64,000 nt of DNA from Bordetella petrii (GCA_017745595.1 WMBV01000004.1:1-64000), one strand, 5' to 3'. Shown: positions 1-9,001, counted from the stretch's first letter. Program-made: numbers and translations. Notes: generated by a model from the letters alone, not told the origin.

Positions 1-67
1 CAGTGAAACGCCTTCGCGCCGATGATAGTGGACTTCCCGTCTGTGAAAGTAGGTCATCGTCAGGCTC
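1..67 (+). rRNA. rrf: 5S ribosomal RNA, 3' part
   Basis: This is the last roughly 67 nt of a 5S rRNA, cut by the window edge. The conserved segments CAGTGAAACG, GCGCCGATGATAGTG and GTGAAAGTAGGTCATCG follow each other in the order seen at the 3' half of proteobacterial 5S rRNA. The mature end should fall near the CAGGCT at 61-66, by analogy with E. coli. A strong terminator follows at once, so this is the distal end of an rRNA operon transcribed rightward. The 16S and 23S genes would lie to the left of the window. Confidence 0.93.
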
Positions 68-76
68 TTATCCCCC

Positions 77-108
77 AAAACCCCAGCACACAACCGTGCT
101 GGGGTTTT
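77..108 (+). terminator. rRNA operon terminator
   Basis: Thirteen-base-pair perfect stem: arms AAAACCCCAGCAC (77-89) and GTGCTGGGGTTTT (96-108) with a 6-nt loop. The A-run on the left and T-run on the right are those of a rho-independent terminator. It sits about 10 nt after the 5S end. Confidence 0.93.
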
Positions 109-178
109 GTCTTTGCGGCAACGCTTTTATTGGTTTGTACCGATGGCGGCCGCCTGGCTCTGGTGCTAGTCTGCGCGC

Positions 179-718
179 ATGAGCCTGCAGCCACTGACTT
201 CCGCATCCGCGGTCATCCAGATCCACGCCTGGGCGGCGATTGCCGCCCTGTTGCTGGGGGTCGCCGTGTTGCTGCGCAAAAAAGGCAACCCTGTCCATCG
301 CTGGACGGGCCGAAGCTGGATGATCCTGATGCTGGTGACGGTGCTTTCGTCATTTTTCATCCACGACCTGCGCACCTGGGGGCCCTGGAGCCCCATCCAT
401 ATCCTGTCGCTGGTGACGCTGTTCTTGCTGGTGCGCGCTTATGTGGCGATCCGGCAACGTAAGGTGGCGCAGCATGCGGCCCTGATGAAAGTCGCTTTTT
501 ATAACGCTCTGCTGCTGGCGATGTTTTTTACTTTCGCGCCCGGCCGCATCATGTATGCGGTGGTATTCGGCCCGCCTTCGCAGGCGGCCACCGATCCGGC
601 GATTCCCTTATGGGTCTGGATAGTCGCGGGCGTCATCTTGATGAGCGGCCGGCGCCACGCCGTGCGATGGCTCGCACGCCTTCGCAAGCCGCTGGGCGCA
701 TCGGAACCCGAGGCGTAG
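179..718 (+). CDS. DUF2306-type membrane protein
   Basis: A 179-aa polytopic membrane protein with about five hydrophobic segments (near residues 12-31, 47-62, 72-88, 105-121 and 143-157). The layout, with a conserved GRxW (GRSWM) after the first helix, fits the DUF2306 predicted-membrane-protein family, whose function is not known. It begins 70 nt after the rRNA terminator and so needs its own promoter. No good Shine-Dalgarno precedes the ATG, so the start is less certain than the frame. It converges on the SDR gene at 791. Confidence 0.75.
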   Translation: MSLQPLTSASAVIQIHAWAAIAALLLGVAVLLRKKGNPVHRWTGRSWMILMLVTVLSSFFIHDLRTWGPWSPIHILSLVTLFLLVRAYVAIRQRKVAQHAALMKVAFYNALLLAMFFTFAPGRIMYAVVFGPPSQAATDPAIPLWVWIVAGVILMSGRRHAVRWLARLRKPLGASEPEA

Positions 719-790
719 GCCCGGCTGCCGCCGCCCGGTTAACGCCAACGGCCGTCCTGCCGCGCGAGTTCGAACGGATCGCCGAAACGG

Positions 791-1534
791 CTAGAAATGC
801 GCCAGATAGCCGCCATCCACGGCGATGACCTCGCCGGTTACGTACGACGCGGCATCCGAGGCCAGAAAGGCGACGACGCCGGCGATTTCGGCTGGTTCGC
901 CCCAGCGTCCCAGCGATGTGCGCCGCTGCAGCATGCGGGCGACCGCTGGCTGGGCCGCGACAGGGGCGTTGGTTTCGGTGCGGAAAAAACCCGGCGCGAC
1001 GCCATTGACGGTAATGCCGTGCGGACCCAGTTCCGCCGCGAGCGCGCGCGTGAGGGCGGCCAGGCCGCCCTTCGAGGCCGTATAGATGGCATCGCGGCTT
1101 CCCGCGATGGGGCCGGCGATAGAGGTGATATTGACGATACGGCCATCGCCGGCTTCGATCATGCCGCGCGCCGCTTCCCGGCATAGCAGGAACGGCGCCA
1201 CCAGATTGGCGTCCAGCAGATGCCGCACGTCGTCTGGCGTGAACTCGAAGATCGCGCGGCGATCGCGTACGCCTACGTTATTCACCAGAATATCCAGGCG
1301 CCCGATTTTGTCCAGGCCGGCGCGGACCTGCTCCGGCCGGGTCACATCGAAGACGATACCCTCGGCTTGTCCATCTTGCGCCCGTATCCGCTCTACGGCC
1401 TGTTCCAGCGCGTGCGCGTCGCGGCCATTGAGTATGACCCGCGCCCCTTGCCGTGCCAGGCCGGCCGCAATTTCGAGCCCCAGCCCGCGAGCGCTGCCTG
1501 ACACCAGCGCGGTTTTTCCTTCGAGTGAGAACAT
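791..1534 (-). CDS. SDR-family NAD(P)-dependent oxidoreductase
   Basis: Classical short-chain dehydrogenase/reductase of 247 aa. The cofactor loop SGSARGLG is at residues 12-19, NNVG at 85-88, catalytic Ser138 (in NITSIAG), and Tyr151/Lys155 in YTASK. The C-terminal YVTGEVIAVDGGY is typical of FabG and gluconate 5-dehydrogenase-like members. It would oxidise or reduce a hydroxyl/keto substrate, and in this cluster a beta-hydroxyacyl-CoA is a plausible one (inference). It is the last gene of a long minus-strand series beginning near 10.75 kb and lies 53 nt after the Bug gene. GGAG lies upstream of the ATG. Confidence 0.9.
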   Translation of the reverse strand: MFSLEGKTALVSGSARGLGLEIAAGLARQGARVILNGRDAHALEQAVERIRAQDGQAEGIVFDVTRPEQVRAGLDKIGRLDILVNNVGVRDRRAIFEFTPDDVRHLLDANLVAPFLLCREAARGMIEAGDGRIVNITSIAGPIAGSRDAIYTASKGGLAALTRALAAELGPHGITVNGVAPGFFRTETNAPVAAQPAVARMLQRRTSLGRWGEPAEIAGVVAFLASDAASYVTGEVIAVDGGYLAHF

Positions 1535-1587
1535 GCGCAGTGGGCTCCAGAAGAATAGTGGGATGGGCGCGGCCCGGGTGGTTGCGA

Positions 1588-2541
1588 TCAGTTGGGCTTG
1601 ACGCCGGCCTTGCGGGCCACGTCCTTCCAGCGCACGATCTCGGCCGCGATATAGGTGCCGAACGCCTCGGGCGTGGACGGCGAGGCCTGCACGCCGCGAT
1701 CGGCCAACTGCTTCTGGATATCCGGCTCATTCAGGACTTTGTCGAACACCTCGTTCAGGCGCTTGATCACCGCCGCGGGGGTTCCCGCGGGGACCACGAT
1801 GCCTTGCCACGAACTGACGTCGTACCGCGGAAATCCGCTTTCCGCGACAGTGGGCACCTTGGGGGCAAGCTGAGCGCGCTTCAGGGTGGTGACCGCCAGG
1901 CCCCGGGCCGCTCCGGATGCAGCTTGCGGATACAAGGTCGAGATGGGATCGAACAGCACGTCGATCTGGCCGCCGAGCAAATCGGTAATAGCCGGGGCGC
2001 TGCCCTTGTAGGGCACGTGCACCATTTTGATTCCGGCTTCGCTATTGAACAGCTCGGCCGCCAGCTGGATGGAGCTGCCCGCGCTGCCGAAATTGAGCTG
2101 GCCGGGTTTGGCCTTGGCGTAGTCCACCAGTTCTTTCATGCTGTGCACCGGCAACTTGTTGCTTACCGCGACCAACAGTGGCTGCAGCGCCACCATAGAA
2201 ACCGGCGTGAAAGATTTCATCGGGTCATAGGGCAATTCGGCGAAGGTGGCCGTGTTGACGGCCAGCGTCGAGATATTGCCCATCAGCAGCGTATAGCCGT
2301 CGGGCTGGGCTTTGGCGGCATTGACGCTGCCCACGATGCCGCTGGCGCCGGGAATGTTTTCGACGATGATGGATTGCCCCAGTTCAGTGGCGGCCTGGGA
2401 CGCCACGATCCGGGCCACCAGGTCGGTGACTCCGCCGGCCGGAAACGGAACCACCATCCGCAAAGCGTGCGACGGAAATTCGTTCGCCGCCGCGCTGGCA
2501 CATAGCAAGGCCGAGGCAAAAAACAATGGCAATCTACGCAT
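1588..2541 (-). CDS. Bug-family periplasmic solute-binding protein
   Basis: A 317-aa tripartite tricarboxylate transporter substrate receptor (TctC/Bug family). A signal peptide covers residues 1-19 with cleavage after ASAAA. The family hallmarks are VPFPAGGVTD near residue 32, a conserved P-D-G-Y-T-L near 85, and VPYKGSAPAITDLLGGQID near 180. Bug proteins bind carboxylates or related small acids in the periplasm. No TctA/TctB membrane subunits are nearby. AGGAG lies 7-8 nt before the ATG. Its place within an acyl-CoA gene series suggests it captures the pathway substrate (inference). Confidence 0.92.
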   Translation of the reverse strand: MRRLPLFFASALLCASAAANEFPSHALRMVVPFPAGGVTDLVARIVASQAATELGQSIIVENIPGASGIVGSVNAAKAQPDGYTLLMGNISTLAVNTATFAELPYDPMKSFTPVSMVALQPLLVAVSNKLPVHSMKELVDYAKAKPGQLNFGSAGSSIQLAAELFNSEAGIKMVHVPYKGSAPAITDLLGGQIDVLFDPISTLYPQAASGAARGLAVTTLKRAQLAPKVPTVAESGFPRYDVSSWQGIVVPAGTPAAVIKRLNEVFDKVLNEPDIQKQLADRGVQASPSTPEAFGTYIAAEIVRWKDVARKAGVKPN

Positions 2542-2568
2542 GAGAGTCTCCTGATTGTGGATGTGAGC

Positions 2569-2595
2569 GGCGCGCTGCGGTGGCGCGCCTTTTTT
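2569..2595 (+). terminator. Plus-oriented hairpin with T-run inside a minus-strand gene series
   Basis: Arms GGCGCGC (2569-2575) and GCGCGCC (2583-2589), then six T residues (2590-2595) on the plus strand. It has the form of a rho-independent terminator, yet both flanking genes run on the minus strand. It could stop antisense transcription, or act only as an intergenic hairpin in the mRNA. Confidence 0.6.
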
Positions 2596-2604
2596 GCACG
2601 GGAC

Positions 2605-3396
2605 TCACTGTGGCGAGGGAAACTCGCGCACCTGCGGTCCGTCGTAATTGATGTCGTCATGCTTGGCCACGACACGCCAGCCGCGTTCGCGCACCACTTC
2701 TTCGACCGCGTGCGCCGAAATGCCGGCAGCACGGGGCACGAAGACGAACAGGCGTGTCAGGCGCCAATCGAAACCCAGGTCCATCAGCACGGCTGCCATG
2801 GCGCCGTCGACGTTCAGCGGGATGCGCCGGCTCGAACGCTTTTCGATTTCGGCCTCGATGGCCAGTGCCAGGTTCAGATGAGGGCCGACCAGGTCGAGTT
2901 CTCGCGCCAGGGCCACCATGGTGTCGACCCGTTCGTCGCCGACGGGATGCAACGGATGGCCGTAGCCTTCGATGCGCGCCTTGCGTTCGCGCGAGTCGGC
3001 CACGACCTGGGCGGCTTTCTCGGGCATGTCGATACCCGCGGCCCGGGCCTCGCACACCCATTCCTGGATGCGCCGGGCCACCTGCTCGCCGGCCCCGCCG
3101 TGCACGTCGCCGATGGTCAGAATGCCGGCGGCCACGCAGGCCTGCAACGGCACGCCCGAGGCCGCTACGATCCGCGATACGGCGGAGGGCGCCACGATGC
3201 CGTGGTCCACGACGGAAATCATCAGCGCGTTGAGCAGCTTCGCCTCTTGCGGCGACGGAACGCGCTGCTGGTAGAGCACGAACATCATTCCGCCAAAATC
3301 GAGATTGCGCATCAGGTCGCGAACCCGATATCCCCCGATCACGATGCTTTCTTGGTCAAAATTGGAAATGGCCGTGCGCCAGGTTTGCTGTGTCAT
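2605..3396 (-). CDS. Citryl-CoA lyase-like (citrate synthase superfamily) protein
   Basis: A 263-aa protein of the citrate-synthase fold, much shorter than the usual ~430-aa synthase. This is the size of the family annotated as citryl-CoA lyases. Seen in it are DHGIVAPSAVSRIVAASG near residue 64, GILTIGDVHGGAGE near 90, and a histidine-rich GYGHPLHPVGDERV near 145 that matches the active-site His region. These enzymes make or break a C-C bond between acetyl-CoA and a keto acid. Here a terminal retro-Claisen/aldol cleavage of a CoA ester is plausible (inference). The ATG at 3396 has AGGAG 7 nt upstream. A longer frame reaching 3468 would overlap the preceding gene and lacks a ribosome site. 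Confidence 0.8.
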   Translation of the reverse strand: MTQQTWRTAISNFDQESIVIGGYRVRDLMRNLDFGGMMFVLYQQRVPSPQEAKLLNALMISVVDHGIVAPSAVSRIVAASGVPLQACVAAGILTIGDVHGGAGEQVARRIQEWVCEARAAGIDMPEKAAQVVADSRERKARIEGYGHPLHPVGDERVDTMVALARELDLVGPHLNLALAIEAEIEKRSSRRIPLNVDGAMAAVLMDLGFDWRLTRLFVFVPRAAGISAHAVEEVVRERGWRVVAKHDDINYDGPQVREFPSPQ

Positions 3397-3412
3397 CTTC
3401 GTCTCCTTATGA

Positions 3413-4597
3413 TTACCCGGCCGGCAGGCACAATACCTGCCGGGCCAGAATATTGCGTTGAATTTCATTGCTGCCGCCGTAGATCGTGGCGGGCCGGGCC
3501 TTGTACCAAAGCGCGAGAACGTCGGTTTCTTCGCCGCCCAGCGGGACCGCGCCAGCCAGGCCGCCGCACGGGCCGGCGACCTCCAGGGCCAGGGTGGCGA
3601 TGCGCTGGAAGGTCTCGGTGGACCATATCTTCAGAAGCGAGACGTCCTGGCCCAGGGGCTCACCGCGTATCAGCGTTTGGGCGAAACCGGCATAGGCGTC
3701 GGCCAGATGCGCGACATCCAGTTGCAGGCCCGCCAGCCGATCCTGGAATACCGGGTCGCCGGCCGCGCCCGACAATCGGGCCAGCCGTAGCAGGGCCTGC
3801 AGGCCGTATTCGCAGAACTTCGGGCTGCCCAGTGAGATCCGCTCGAAGCCCAGCAGCGATTTGGCCACCGTCCAGCCCTGGTTCAGGCCGCCCACCAGGC
3901 AGTCTTCCTCGACAAACACGTCGTCGAAGAACACTTCGCAGAATTCTTCGTGCCCGGCGATATCGCGTATGGGCCTGACCCGTATTCCCGCCGTGGCCAT
4001 ATCGACCAGCAAGAAGCTGATGCCTTGCTGCTTCTTGGCCTGTCGATCGGTGCGCGCCAGCACAAAGATGTGCGTGGCGTCGTGGGCCAGCGTGGTCCAG
4101 ATTTTCTGGCCGTTGATAAGAAAGCCGGGCTTGCCGTTCGACTGTGCGAGTGTCGCGGTGGTTTGCAGGCTGGCCAGGTCCGAGCCCGCGTTGGGTTCGG
4201 AATAGCCCTGGCACCAGATGTGCTCGGCCGCCAGGATGGGCGGCAGATAGCGCTCGCGCTGCTGTGCCGTGCCATAGCGCAGCAACAGCGGCCCGATCAT
4301 CAGTACGCCGTGATCCTGGTAGCGCGCGATGCCCCAGCGTTCTTGCTCTTCGAGAAAGATGAGCAGCTTCGAGGGAGCCAGCCCCATGCCGCCGAATTCG
4401 GTCGGCCAGGCCGGCGCAATCCAGCCCTTGGCCGCCGTGTGCCGCACCCAGTCGCGCAATTGGCTCCAACGCAGCCGGTACGGCGGGTAGCGGAGTTCGG
4501 CGGGATACCGGCTTTCGAATTCCGCCCGGATGTGCAGGCGAAATCGCCCGTCGTCCCAGGCGTTCCAGTCGTGCTCTTGTGCTACACCGAAATGCAT
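3413..4597 (-). CDS. Acyl-CoA dehydrogenase (first of a pair)
   Basis: A 394-aa FAD-dependent acyl-CoA dehydrogenase. The middle beta-domain motif WCQGYSEPNAGSDLASLQT and the following INGQKIWTT bind flavin and substrate. The C-terminal helical domain ends with IYGGSNEIQRNILARQVL, where the position used as catalytic Glu in medium-chain enzymes is Gly. It would introduce an alpha-beta double bond into a CoA thioester and pass electrons to ETF. ATG at 4597 is preceded by AAAGGGGGA. It lies 44 nt downstream of a second, divergent ACAD and 16 nt upstream of the lyase gene, and so is probably co-transcribed with both. Confidence 0.92.
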   Translation of the reverse strand: MHFGVAQEHDWNAWDDGRFRLHIRAEFESRYPAELRYPPYRLRWSQLRDWVRHTAAKGWIAPAWPTEFGGMGLAPSKLLIFLEEQERWGIARYQDHGVLMIGPLLLRYGTAQQRERYLPPILAAEHIWCQGYSEPNAGSDLASLQTTATLAQSNGKPGFLINGQKIWTTLAHDATHIFVLARTDRQAKKQQGISFLLVDMATAGIRVRPIRDIAGHEEFCEVFFDDVFVEEDCLVGGLNQGWTVAKSLLGFERISLGSPKFCEYGLQALLRLARLSGAAGDPVFQDRLAGLQLDVAHLADAYAGFAQTLIRGEPLGQDVSLLKIWSTETFQRIATLALEVAGPCGGLAGAVPLGGEETDVLALWYKARPATIYGGSNEIQRNILARQVLCLPAG

Positions 4598-4641
4598 ATG
4601 ATCCCCCTTTGGGCGGATGTGCCGTGGACAGGTTCCATGGC

Positions 4642-5772
4642 CTAGCGCTCCTCGACCGGGCAGAGCGCACCGTAGCGCTTGCGATGTAGCGCGGCATTGC
4701 CAAAGCGCGCAGCGAGCGCAAGAATGCGGTTCACATACACCCCCAGCTCGTATTCGTCGGTGATGCCGATGGCGCCATGGAGCTGGACGGCCTGTTCGGC
4801 AATCCATTGCCCCGCGTATGAAGCGCGCGCTTTCACGCTGCTTGCGGCCGCCTGCCGGGCCTGGGCGTCTGTCGTTTCACTGTCGACGCTATCCAGCGCC
4901 GTACGAAGCGCGGCGGCGGCCAACTGTTGCTGTATCCACATATCGACTGCGCGGTGCTGCAACACCTGGAAGGCGCCGATAGGCTTGCCGAATTGCTGGC
5001 GCGTTTCCAGGTACTGCAAGCTCATGTCCAGCGCACGATGCATGGCGCCGAGCAGTTCGGCCGCGCAGGCAACGGTGGCCGCGCACAGCGCGTCGTCCAG
5101 CACCTGGCTGGCGGAGGGCCCGACTTGCAGGTCGGCCTGCGGATCGATCCGCGCGGCGTTCAGTGCCAGGCGGGCCTGGGGAACTCCGTCGGCCCCGCGT
5201 TCGATCGTGATGTCGAGCCCCGGCGTGTCGCGCGCCAATGCAATCAACCGCAATTCGTCTTCTACTGCGATGGGAAGGATGAACCACTGGGCCTGGGCCG
5301 GCAGGATGTACCGGAAATGGCCCGATACGGTCAGGCCATCGCTAGGAACGGGTTCTATGCCCAGCCGCGGCGGCCGCGTGCCCTGGCCAGCGTCGTCGGC
5401 CTGCCACGCCACCGCCACGAGCTGCCGTCCGGCCATCAGCGCTTCGAGCAGGCTCGCGGCACGCGGACTGGTGCAGCGCGACAGGCAATGCGCGGCCAGC
5501 ACGGCGGTTTCGACATACGGTTCCAGATAGCAGCCGTAGCCCAAGCGCTCGGCGATGGCGGCGGCCGCCGCCAGGCCCAGGCCCAGGCCGCCTTGGCCCT
5601 GGGCCGGCATGGCCGACAGCCAGCCTTGCCGCGCCAGCTCGCTCCACACCTGCGGGTCCAGCCCTTCATGCCGGTCGCGGCTGCGGCGGGTACGTTGCGC
5701 GTCCGGCCGGGCATAGGCCTCGGCGGCCTCGCCGATCATGCGCAACGTGTCTACACGATCGTCTTCGTTCAT
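4642..5772 (-). CDS. Acyl-CoA dehydrogenase, divergent partner
   Basis: A 376-aa acyl-CoA dehydrogenase-like protein. It keeps the N-terminal helical domain (GQGGLGLGLAAAAAIAERLG near residue 60) and the C-terminal flavin-contacting segment (RQQFGKPIGAFQVLQHRAVDMWI, then QLHGAIGITDEYELGVY). The mid-domain is poorly conserved, and the usual SEP..GSD flavin motif is not visible. Such partners often form heteromeric enzymes with a canonical ACAD, here the gene at 3413 (inference). Its ATG overlaps the stop of the acyl-CoA synthetase gene as ATGA, so translation is coupled. Confidence 0.85.
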   Translation of the reverse strand: MNEDDRVDTLRMIGEAAEAYARPDAQRTRRSRDRHEGLDPQVWSELARQGWLSAMPAQGQGGLGLGLAAAAAIAERLGYGCYLEPYVETAVLAAHCLSRCTSPRAASLLEALMAGRQLVAVAWQADDAGQGTRPPRLGIEPVPSDGLTVSGHFRYILPAQAQWFILPIAVEDELRLIALARDTPGLDITIERGADGVPQARLALNAARIDPQADLQVGPSASQVLDDALCAATVACAAELLGAMHRALDMSLQYLETRQQFGKPIGAFQVLQHRAVDMWIQQQLAAAALRTALDSVDSETTDAQARQAAASSVKARASYAGQWIAEQAVQLHGAIGITDEYELGVYVNRILALAARFGNAALHRKRYGALCPVEER

Positions 5773-7934
5773 GAGTGCTCCAGCACGACGTTGTTTGTTT
5801 GATGTCCGGGCGCGCCGGGCGTGCCCGCCACGATCATGGCGTCGAGCGCCGCCACCCCCTGGCTGCCCGGCAGGACTCGCAGGGGGTTGATCTCCAAGCT
5901 TTGAATGCGCGTGCCGGCGTGCGCGGCCAGCTCCGAGATCGCGACGATGGTGTGCACCAGCGCGTCCACATCGCAGGGCGCCGCGCCGCGCCAGCCTTGC
6001 AGCAAGGCGGCGGCCCGGGTTTCGGCGACCATGCCGCGCGCGGTTGCCTCGTCTACCGGCGCCACGCGCAATGCCACGTCTTTGAAGCATTCGGCCGTGA
6101 TGCCGCCCAGCCCGAACATCACCACCGGTCCGAATACGGGATCCAGCGTCGTTCCCACGATGGTTTCCACGCCCTCGGGCGCCATGGGGCTGATCAACAC
6201 GCCTTCGATGTGCGCGTCGGGCCGGGCCTTGCGCACCCGCGCCAGCAGCGTGTCGAAACCCTCGACGGCGGCTCGCGCATCGGCGACATTGAGCAGGACG
6301 CCACCGACCTCGGTCTTGTGCGGCACCTGCGCGCTGACGATCTTCATTGCCACCGGAAAACCCAGCGCCTGTGCCGCTTTGCGCGCTTGCGCGGCGGTGG
6401 CGACCAGCTCTTCGGCCGGCATGCGCAGGCCGGCCGCGGCCAGCAGGTGTTTGGCCTGCACCTCGGAAAGCGGGCCGGCTTGTCGCGGCAAGCCGGTACC
6501 CGGATTCCGCGGCCGTTCGGCAGGCAAGATGGGCGGCCGGGCGTGCTGGCGCCCGAACCAGGCCAATGCGCTCACTGCGCGGATGGCGCGTGCCAGATCT
6601 TCGTAGACCAGGAAGCCGGCCTGTTCGTATTCGCGCACGGTCGCTTCATCGGCCACCATGCCCAGCACGACCGGATGGCGGGCACGGAACCCGGAGGTGC
6701 TGTCGGACAGCGTTTCGCGCAAGGGGCCGTTCAGCTTGCGCGCCAGGGGCACCGTGGTCAGGAACACGAACAGGACATCGTACGCGTCGGCGGCGGTCAC
6801 GCAGCGCAGCGTGGCCGACAGCATGCCCATGTCGTTGACCGCCTGCCCTGTCACGTCGATGGGGTTGTCGATACCGCCGAACGGTATGGCGGCTCGCAGG
6901 GCCGCGCCGGCGGCTTCGGGCAAGGCCGGCACGTCCAGGCCATGCAGTTCCGCCAGGTCGCTGGCGTGCACGCCGGCGCCGCCGGACAGCGTCACGATGC
7001 CCAGGCGGCGGCCGGCCAGCGGCGCCGAGCGTGCGCAGGCATAGGCGATGTCCAATTGTTCTTCGGTCGTGCGCGCGCGATACGCGCCTGCCTGGCGCAG
7101 GGCGGCATCGCACACTTCGTCCGAGCCGGCGAGCGCCGCGGTATGCGACGATGCCGCCCGTGCGCCGGCCTCGGAACTGCCGACCTTCAGGAAGACGACC
7201 GGCTTGCCCGCCTGCCGGGCCGATTCCAGGGCGCGCAGCAGGCCCGGGCCATTGCGCACGCCTTCGGCATAGGCGAGTATGACTTGCACTTCCGGCTGCT
7301 CTACCAGCCAGGCAATGCATTCGCTCAGCTCGACATCCAGCTCGTTGCCCGTGGTGATCAGGTAGCTGACACCCAGGCCGCGCCGCGCGGCCAGGTAGGC
7401 CAGGTGCTGCCCATAGGCGCCGCTCTGGCTTACGATCGCCACGGGGCCCGGTACGGGAAGGCCGCGTTCCAGCGAAGTGGCGAACGTGCCGAAGAAACGC
7501 GCCTGGGCGTTGAAGGCGCCCAGACAGTTCGGGCCCAGGATGCGGGCGCCGGCGGCCGTGGCGAGTTCCCGCAGCCGATGTTGCTGGCTCGCCCCTTCGT
7601 TTCCGGTTTCGGCGAAGCCGCCCGACAATAGATAAATGCCACGGATGCCGCGCGCAAGGCAGGCCTGCACCGTGCCGTATACCTGGGCGGCCGGCACCAC
7701 GATCAGCGCCACGTCGGGACATTCCGGCAGTTCCGCCACGGACGCATAGGCCCGGATGCCCTGGACCACGGCCCGATTCGGGTTGACGGGCATGAGATGC
7801 CCGGGATATCCGGCCTCTATCAGATAGCGCACGGGCCGGCCCGACAGGCGGTCCGGATCATCCGATGCGCCGATAATGGCGACCGACTTCGGGGCGAACA
7901 AGGCAGACAGAGGAAACGGCGGCGAAGAATGCAT
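5769..7934 (-). CDS. NDP-forming acyl-CoA synthetase (acetate-CoA ligase-like)
   Basis: A 721-aa single-chain NDP-forming acyl-CoA synthetase. Order of domains: CoA-binding Rossmann domain (FAPKSVAIIGASDDPDRLSG near residue 15), two succinyl-CoA-ligase-type domains including the phospho-histidine segment SSHTAALAGSDEV near 265, and a C-terminal ATP-grasp domain (GFPVAMKIVSAQVPHKTEVG, then DPVFGPVVMFGLGGI). It activates a carboxylic acid to its CoA ester at the cost of ATP to ADP. The ATG at 7934 has AGGA 9 nt upstream. A GTG at 7967 in the same frame would overlap the upstream Bug stop and is less likely. Confidence 0.9.
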   Translation of the reverse strand: MHSSPPFPLSALFAPKSVAIIGASDDPDRLSGRPVRYLIEAGYPGHLMPVNPNRAVVQGIRAYASVAELPECPDVALIVVPAAQVYGTVQACLARGIRGIYLLSGGFAETGNEGASQQHRLRELATAAGARILGPNCLGAFNAQARFFGTFATSLERGLPVPGPVAIVSQSGAYGQHLAYLAARRGLGVSYLITTGNELDVELSECIAWLVEQPEVQVILAYAEGVRNGPGLLRALESARQAGKPVVFLKVGSSEAGARAASSHTAALAGSDEVCDAALRQAGAYRARTTEEQLDIAYACARSAPLAGRRLGIVTLSGGAGVHASDLAELHGLDVPALPEAAGAALRAAIPFGGIDNPIDVTGQAVNDMGMLSATLRCVTAADAYDVLFVFLTTVPLARKLNGPLRETLSDSTSGFRARHPVVLGMVADEATVREYEQAGFLVYEDLARAIRAVSALAWFGRQHARPPILPAERPRNPGTGLPRQAGPLSEVQAKHLLAAAGLRMPAEELVATAAQARKAAQALGFPVAMKIVSAQVPHKTEVGGVLLNVADARAAVEGFDTLLARVRKARPDAHIEGVLISPMAPEGVETIVGTTLDPVFGPVVMFGLGGITAECFKDVALRVAPVDEATARGMVAETRAAALLQGWRGAAPCDVDALVHTIVAISELAAHAGTRIQSLEINPLRVLPGSQGVAALDAMIVAGTPGAPGHQTNNVVLEHS

Positions 7935-7963
7935 CGAGGAAGTTCCTGTTTTATGACGTGGGA

Positions 7964-8935
7964 TCACTCTGGCTTGACGCCGGCCGCCGCGATGACCTCG
8001 CCCCAGAATCGGTAGTCGTGCTGTACGCGCTGGCCAAGGCGCTCGGGAGGGCCGAATTCAGGCGTATAGCCTGCGTCTTCCAGGAAGCTTGCGAAGGCCG
8101 TCTCGCGATAGATGCGGTCCATCTCGGCGTTGAGCCTGCCGGTGACCGCGGGCGGCATGCCACGGGGGCCGAATATCGCAAACCATCCGATGCCCTCGAA
8201 TCCCGGGATGGTCTCGGCCACCGTGGGCACATCCGGAAGCAGCGGGCTACGCGCGTCGCCCGTGACGGCGATGGCCCGCATCTTGCCGGCCCGGATCTGG
8301 GGCAGCGCCGAGGCGACGACGTCGAACATGAAACCGATGTGGCCTGCCATCACGTCAGCCGCGGCGGGCGCGACGCCTTTGTAGGGCACGTGCAGCAAAT
8401 TGGCGCCCGTCTTGATGCGCAAGAGCTCGCCAGCCAGGTGATTGCCGCCGCCCAGGCCCGACGAGCCGAAGGTGAGCCCGCCGGAAGTCTGCCTGGAGCG
8501 TTCTACGAGTTCGGTGATGGTCTTTGCCGGCTGGGCGGGATTGGCCACCAATACATAAGAGAAAATGACCGTGCCGCCTATGGGCTGGAAGGCGGTGCGA
8601 GGGTCGTACGGCAGCGTGGCGACCTCGTGCGGGGCGATGGCGTGCGAACTGTGCGCGCTCAGGCCGATGGTATAGCCATCGGGTTGCGCGCGCGCCAGGC
8701 GCGCCAGGCCGATGGACCCCATGGCGCCCGCCACGTTTTCCACGATGACGGGCTGCCCCAGCGAATCGCCCAGCCGTTCGGCCAGCCGGCGCGAAAGCAT
8801 ATCGGTGGGGCCGCCGGCCGGAAAAGGTACCAGGAAATGAATGGGCTTGGCCGGCCATTCGGCCGCGCCCGCCCGCAGTGGCAGCGCCGCCGTGAGCACG
8901 AGCGCAAGCGCTGCGAATCCCGGTAGGATTTTCAT
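7964..8935 (-). CDS. Bug-family periplasmic solute-binding protein
   Basis: A 323-aa TctC/Bug receptor, the second in this cluster. Signal peptide in residues 1-24 (cleavage after AGA), then FLVPFPAGGPTDMLSRRLA, QPDGYTIGL and VPYKGVAPAAADVMAGHIG. GAAGGAGACAGA precedes the ATG, a strong ribosome site. It lies 29 nt upstream of the acyl-CoA synthetase gene. It differs clearly from the Bug at 1588, so the cluster may sense or import two related substrates (inference). Confidence 0.92.
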   Translation of the reverse strand: MKILPGFAALALVLTAALPLRAGAAEWPAKPIHFLVPFPAGGPTDMLSRRLAERLGDSLGQPVIVENVAGAMGSIGLARLARAQPDGYTIGLSAHSSHAIAPHEVATLPYDPRTAFQPIGGTVIFSYVLVANPAQPAKTITELVERSRQTSGGLTFGSSGLGGGNHLAGELLRIKTGANLLHVPYKGVAPAAADVMAGHIGFMFDVVASALPQIRAGKMRAIAVTGDARSPLLPDVPTVAETIPGFEGIGWFAIFGPRGMPPAVTGRLNAEMDRIYRETAFASFLEDAGYTPEFGPPERLGQRVQHDYRFWGEVIAAAGVKPE

Positions 8936-9001
8936 TCTGTCTCCTTCGTGCCGCGTCGCGGCTATTGCCTGTGTGTTTGCGGGAGTACTTTCCGGCTTGG
9001 G

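Noticed and set aside
3397-3468. Longer N-terminus of the citryl-CoA-lyase-like gene
   Set aside because: The extra 24 residues overlap the upstream dehydrogenase gene and are unlike the family, while ATG 3396 has a clear AGGAG.
7935-7967. GTG start at 7967 for the acyl-CoA synthetase
   Set aside because: It would overlap the Bug stop and add 11 residues before the conserved start; ATG 7934 has AGGA at a usable distance.
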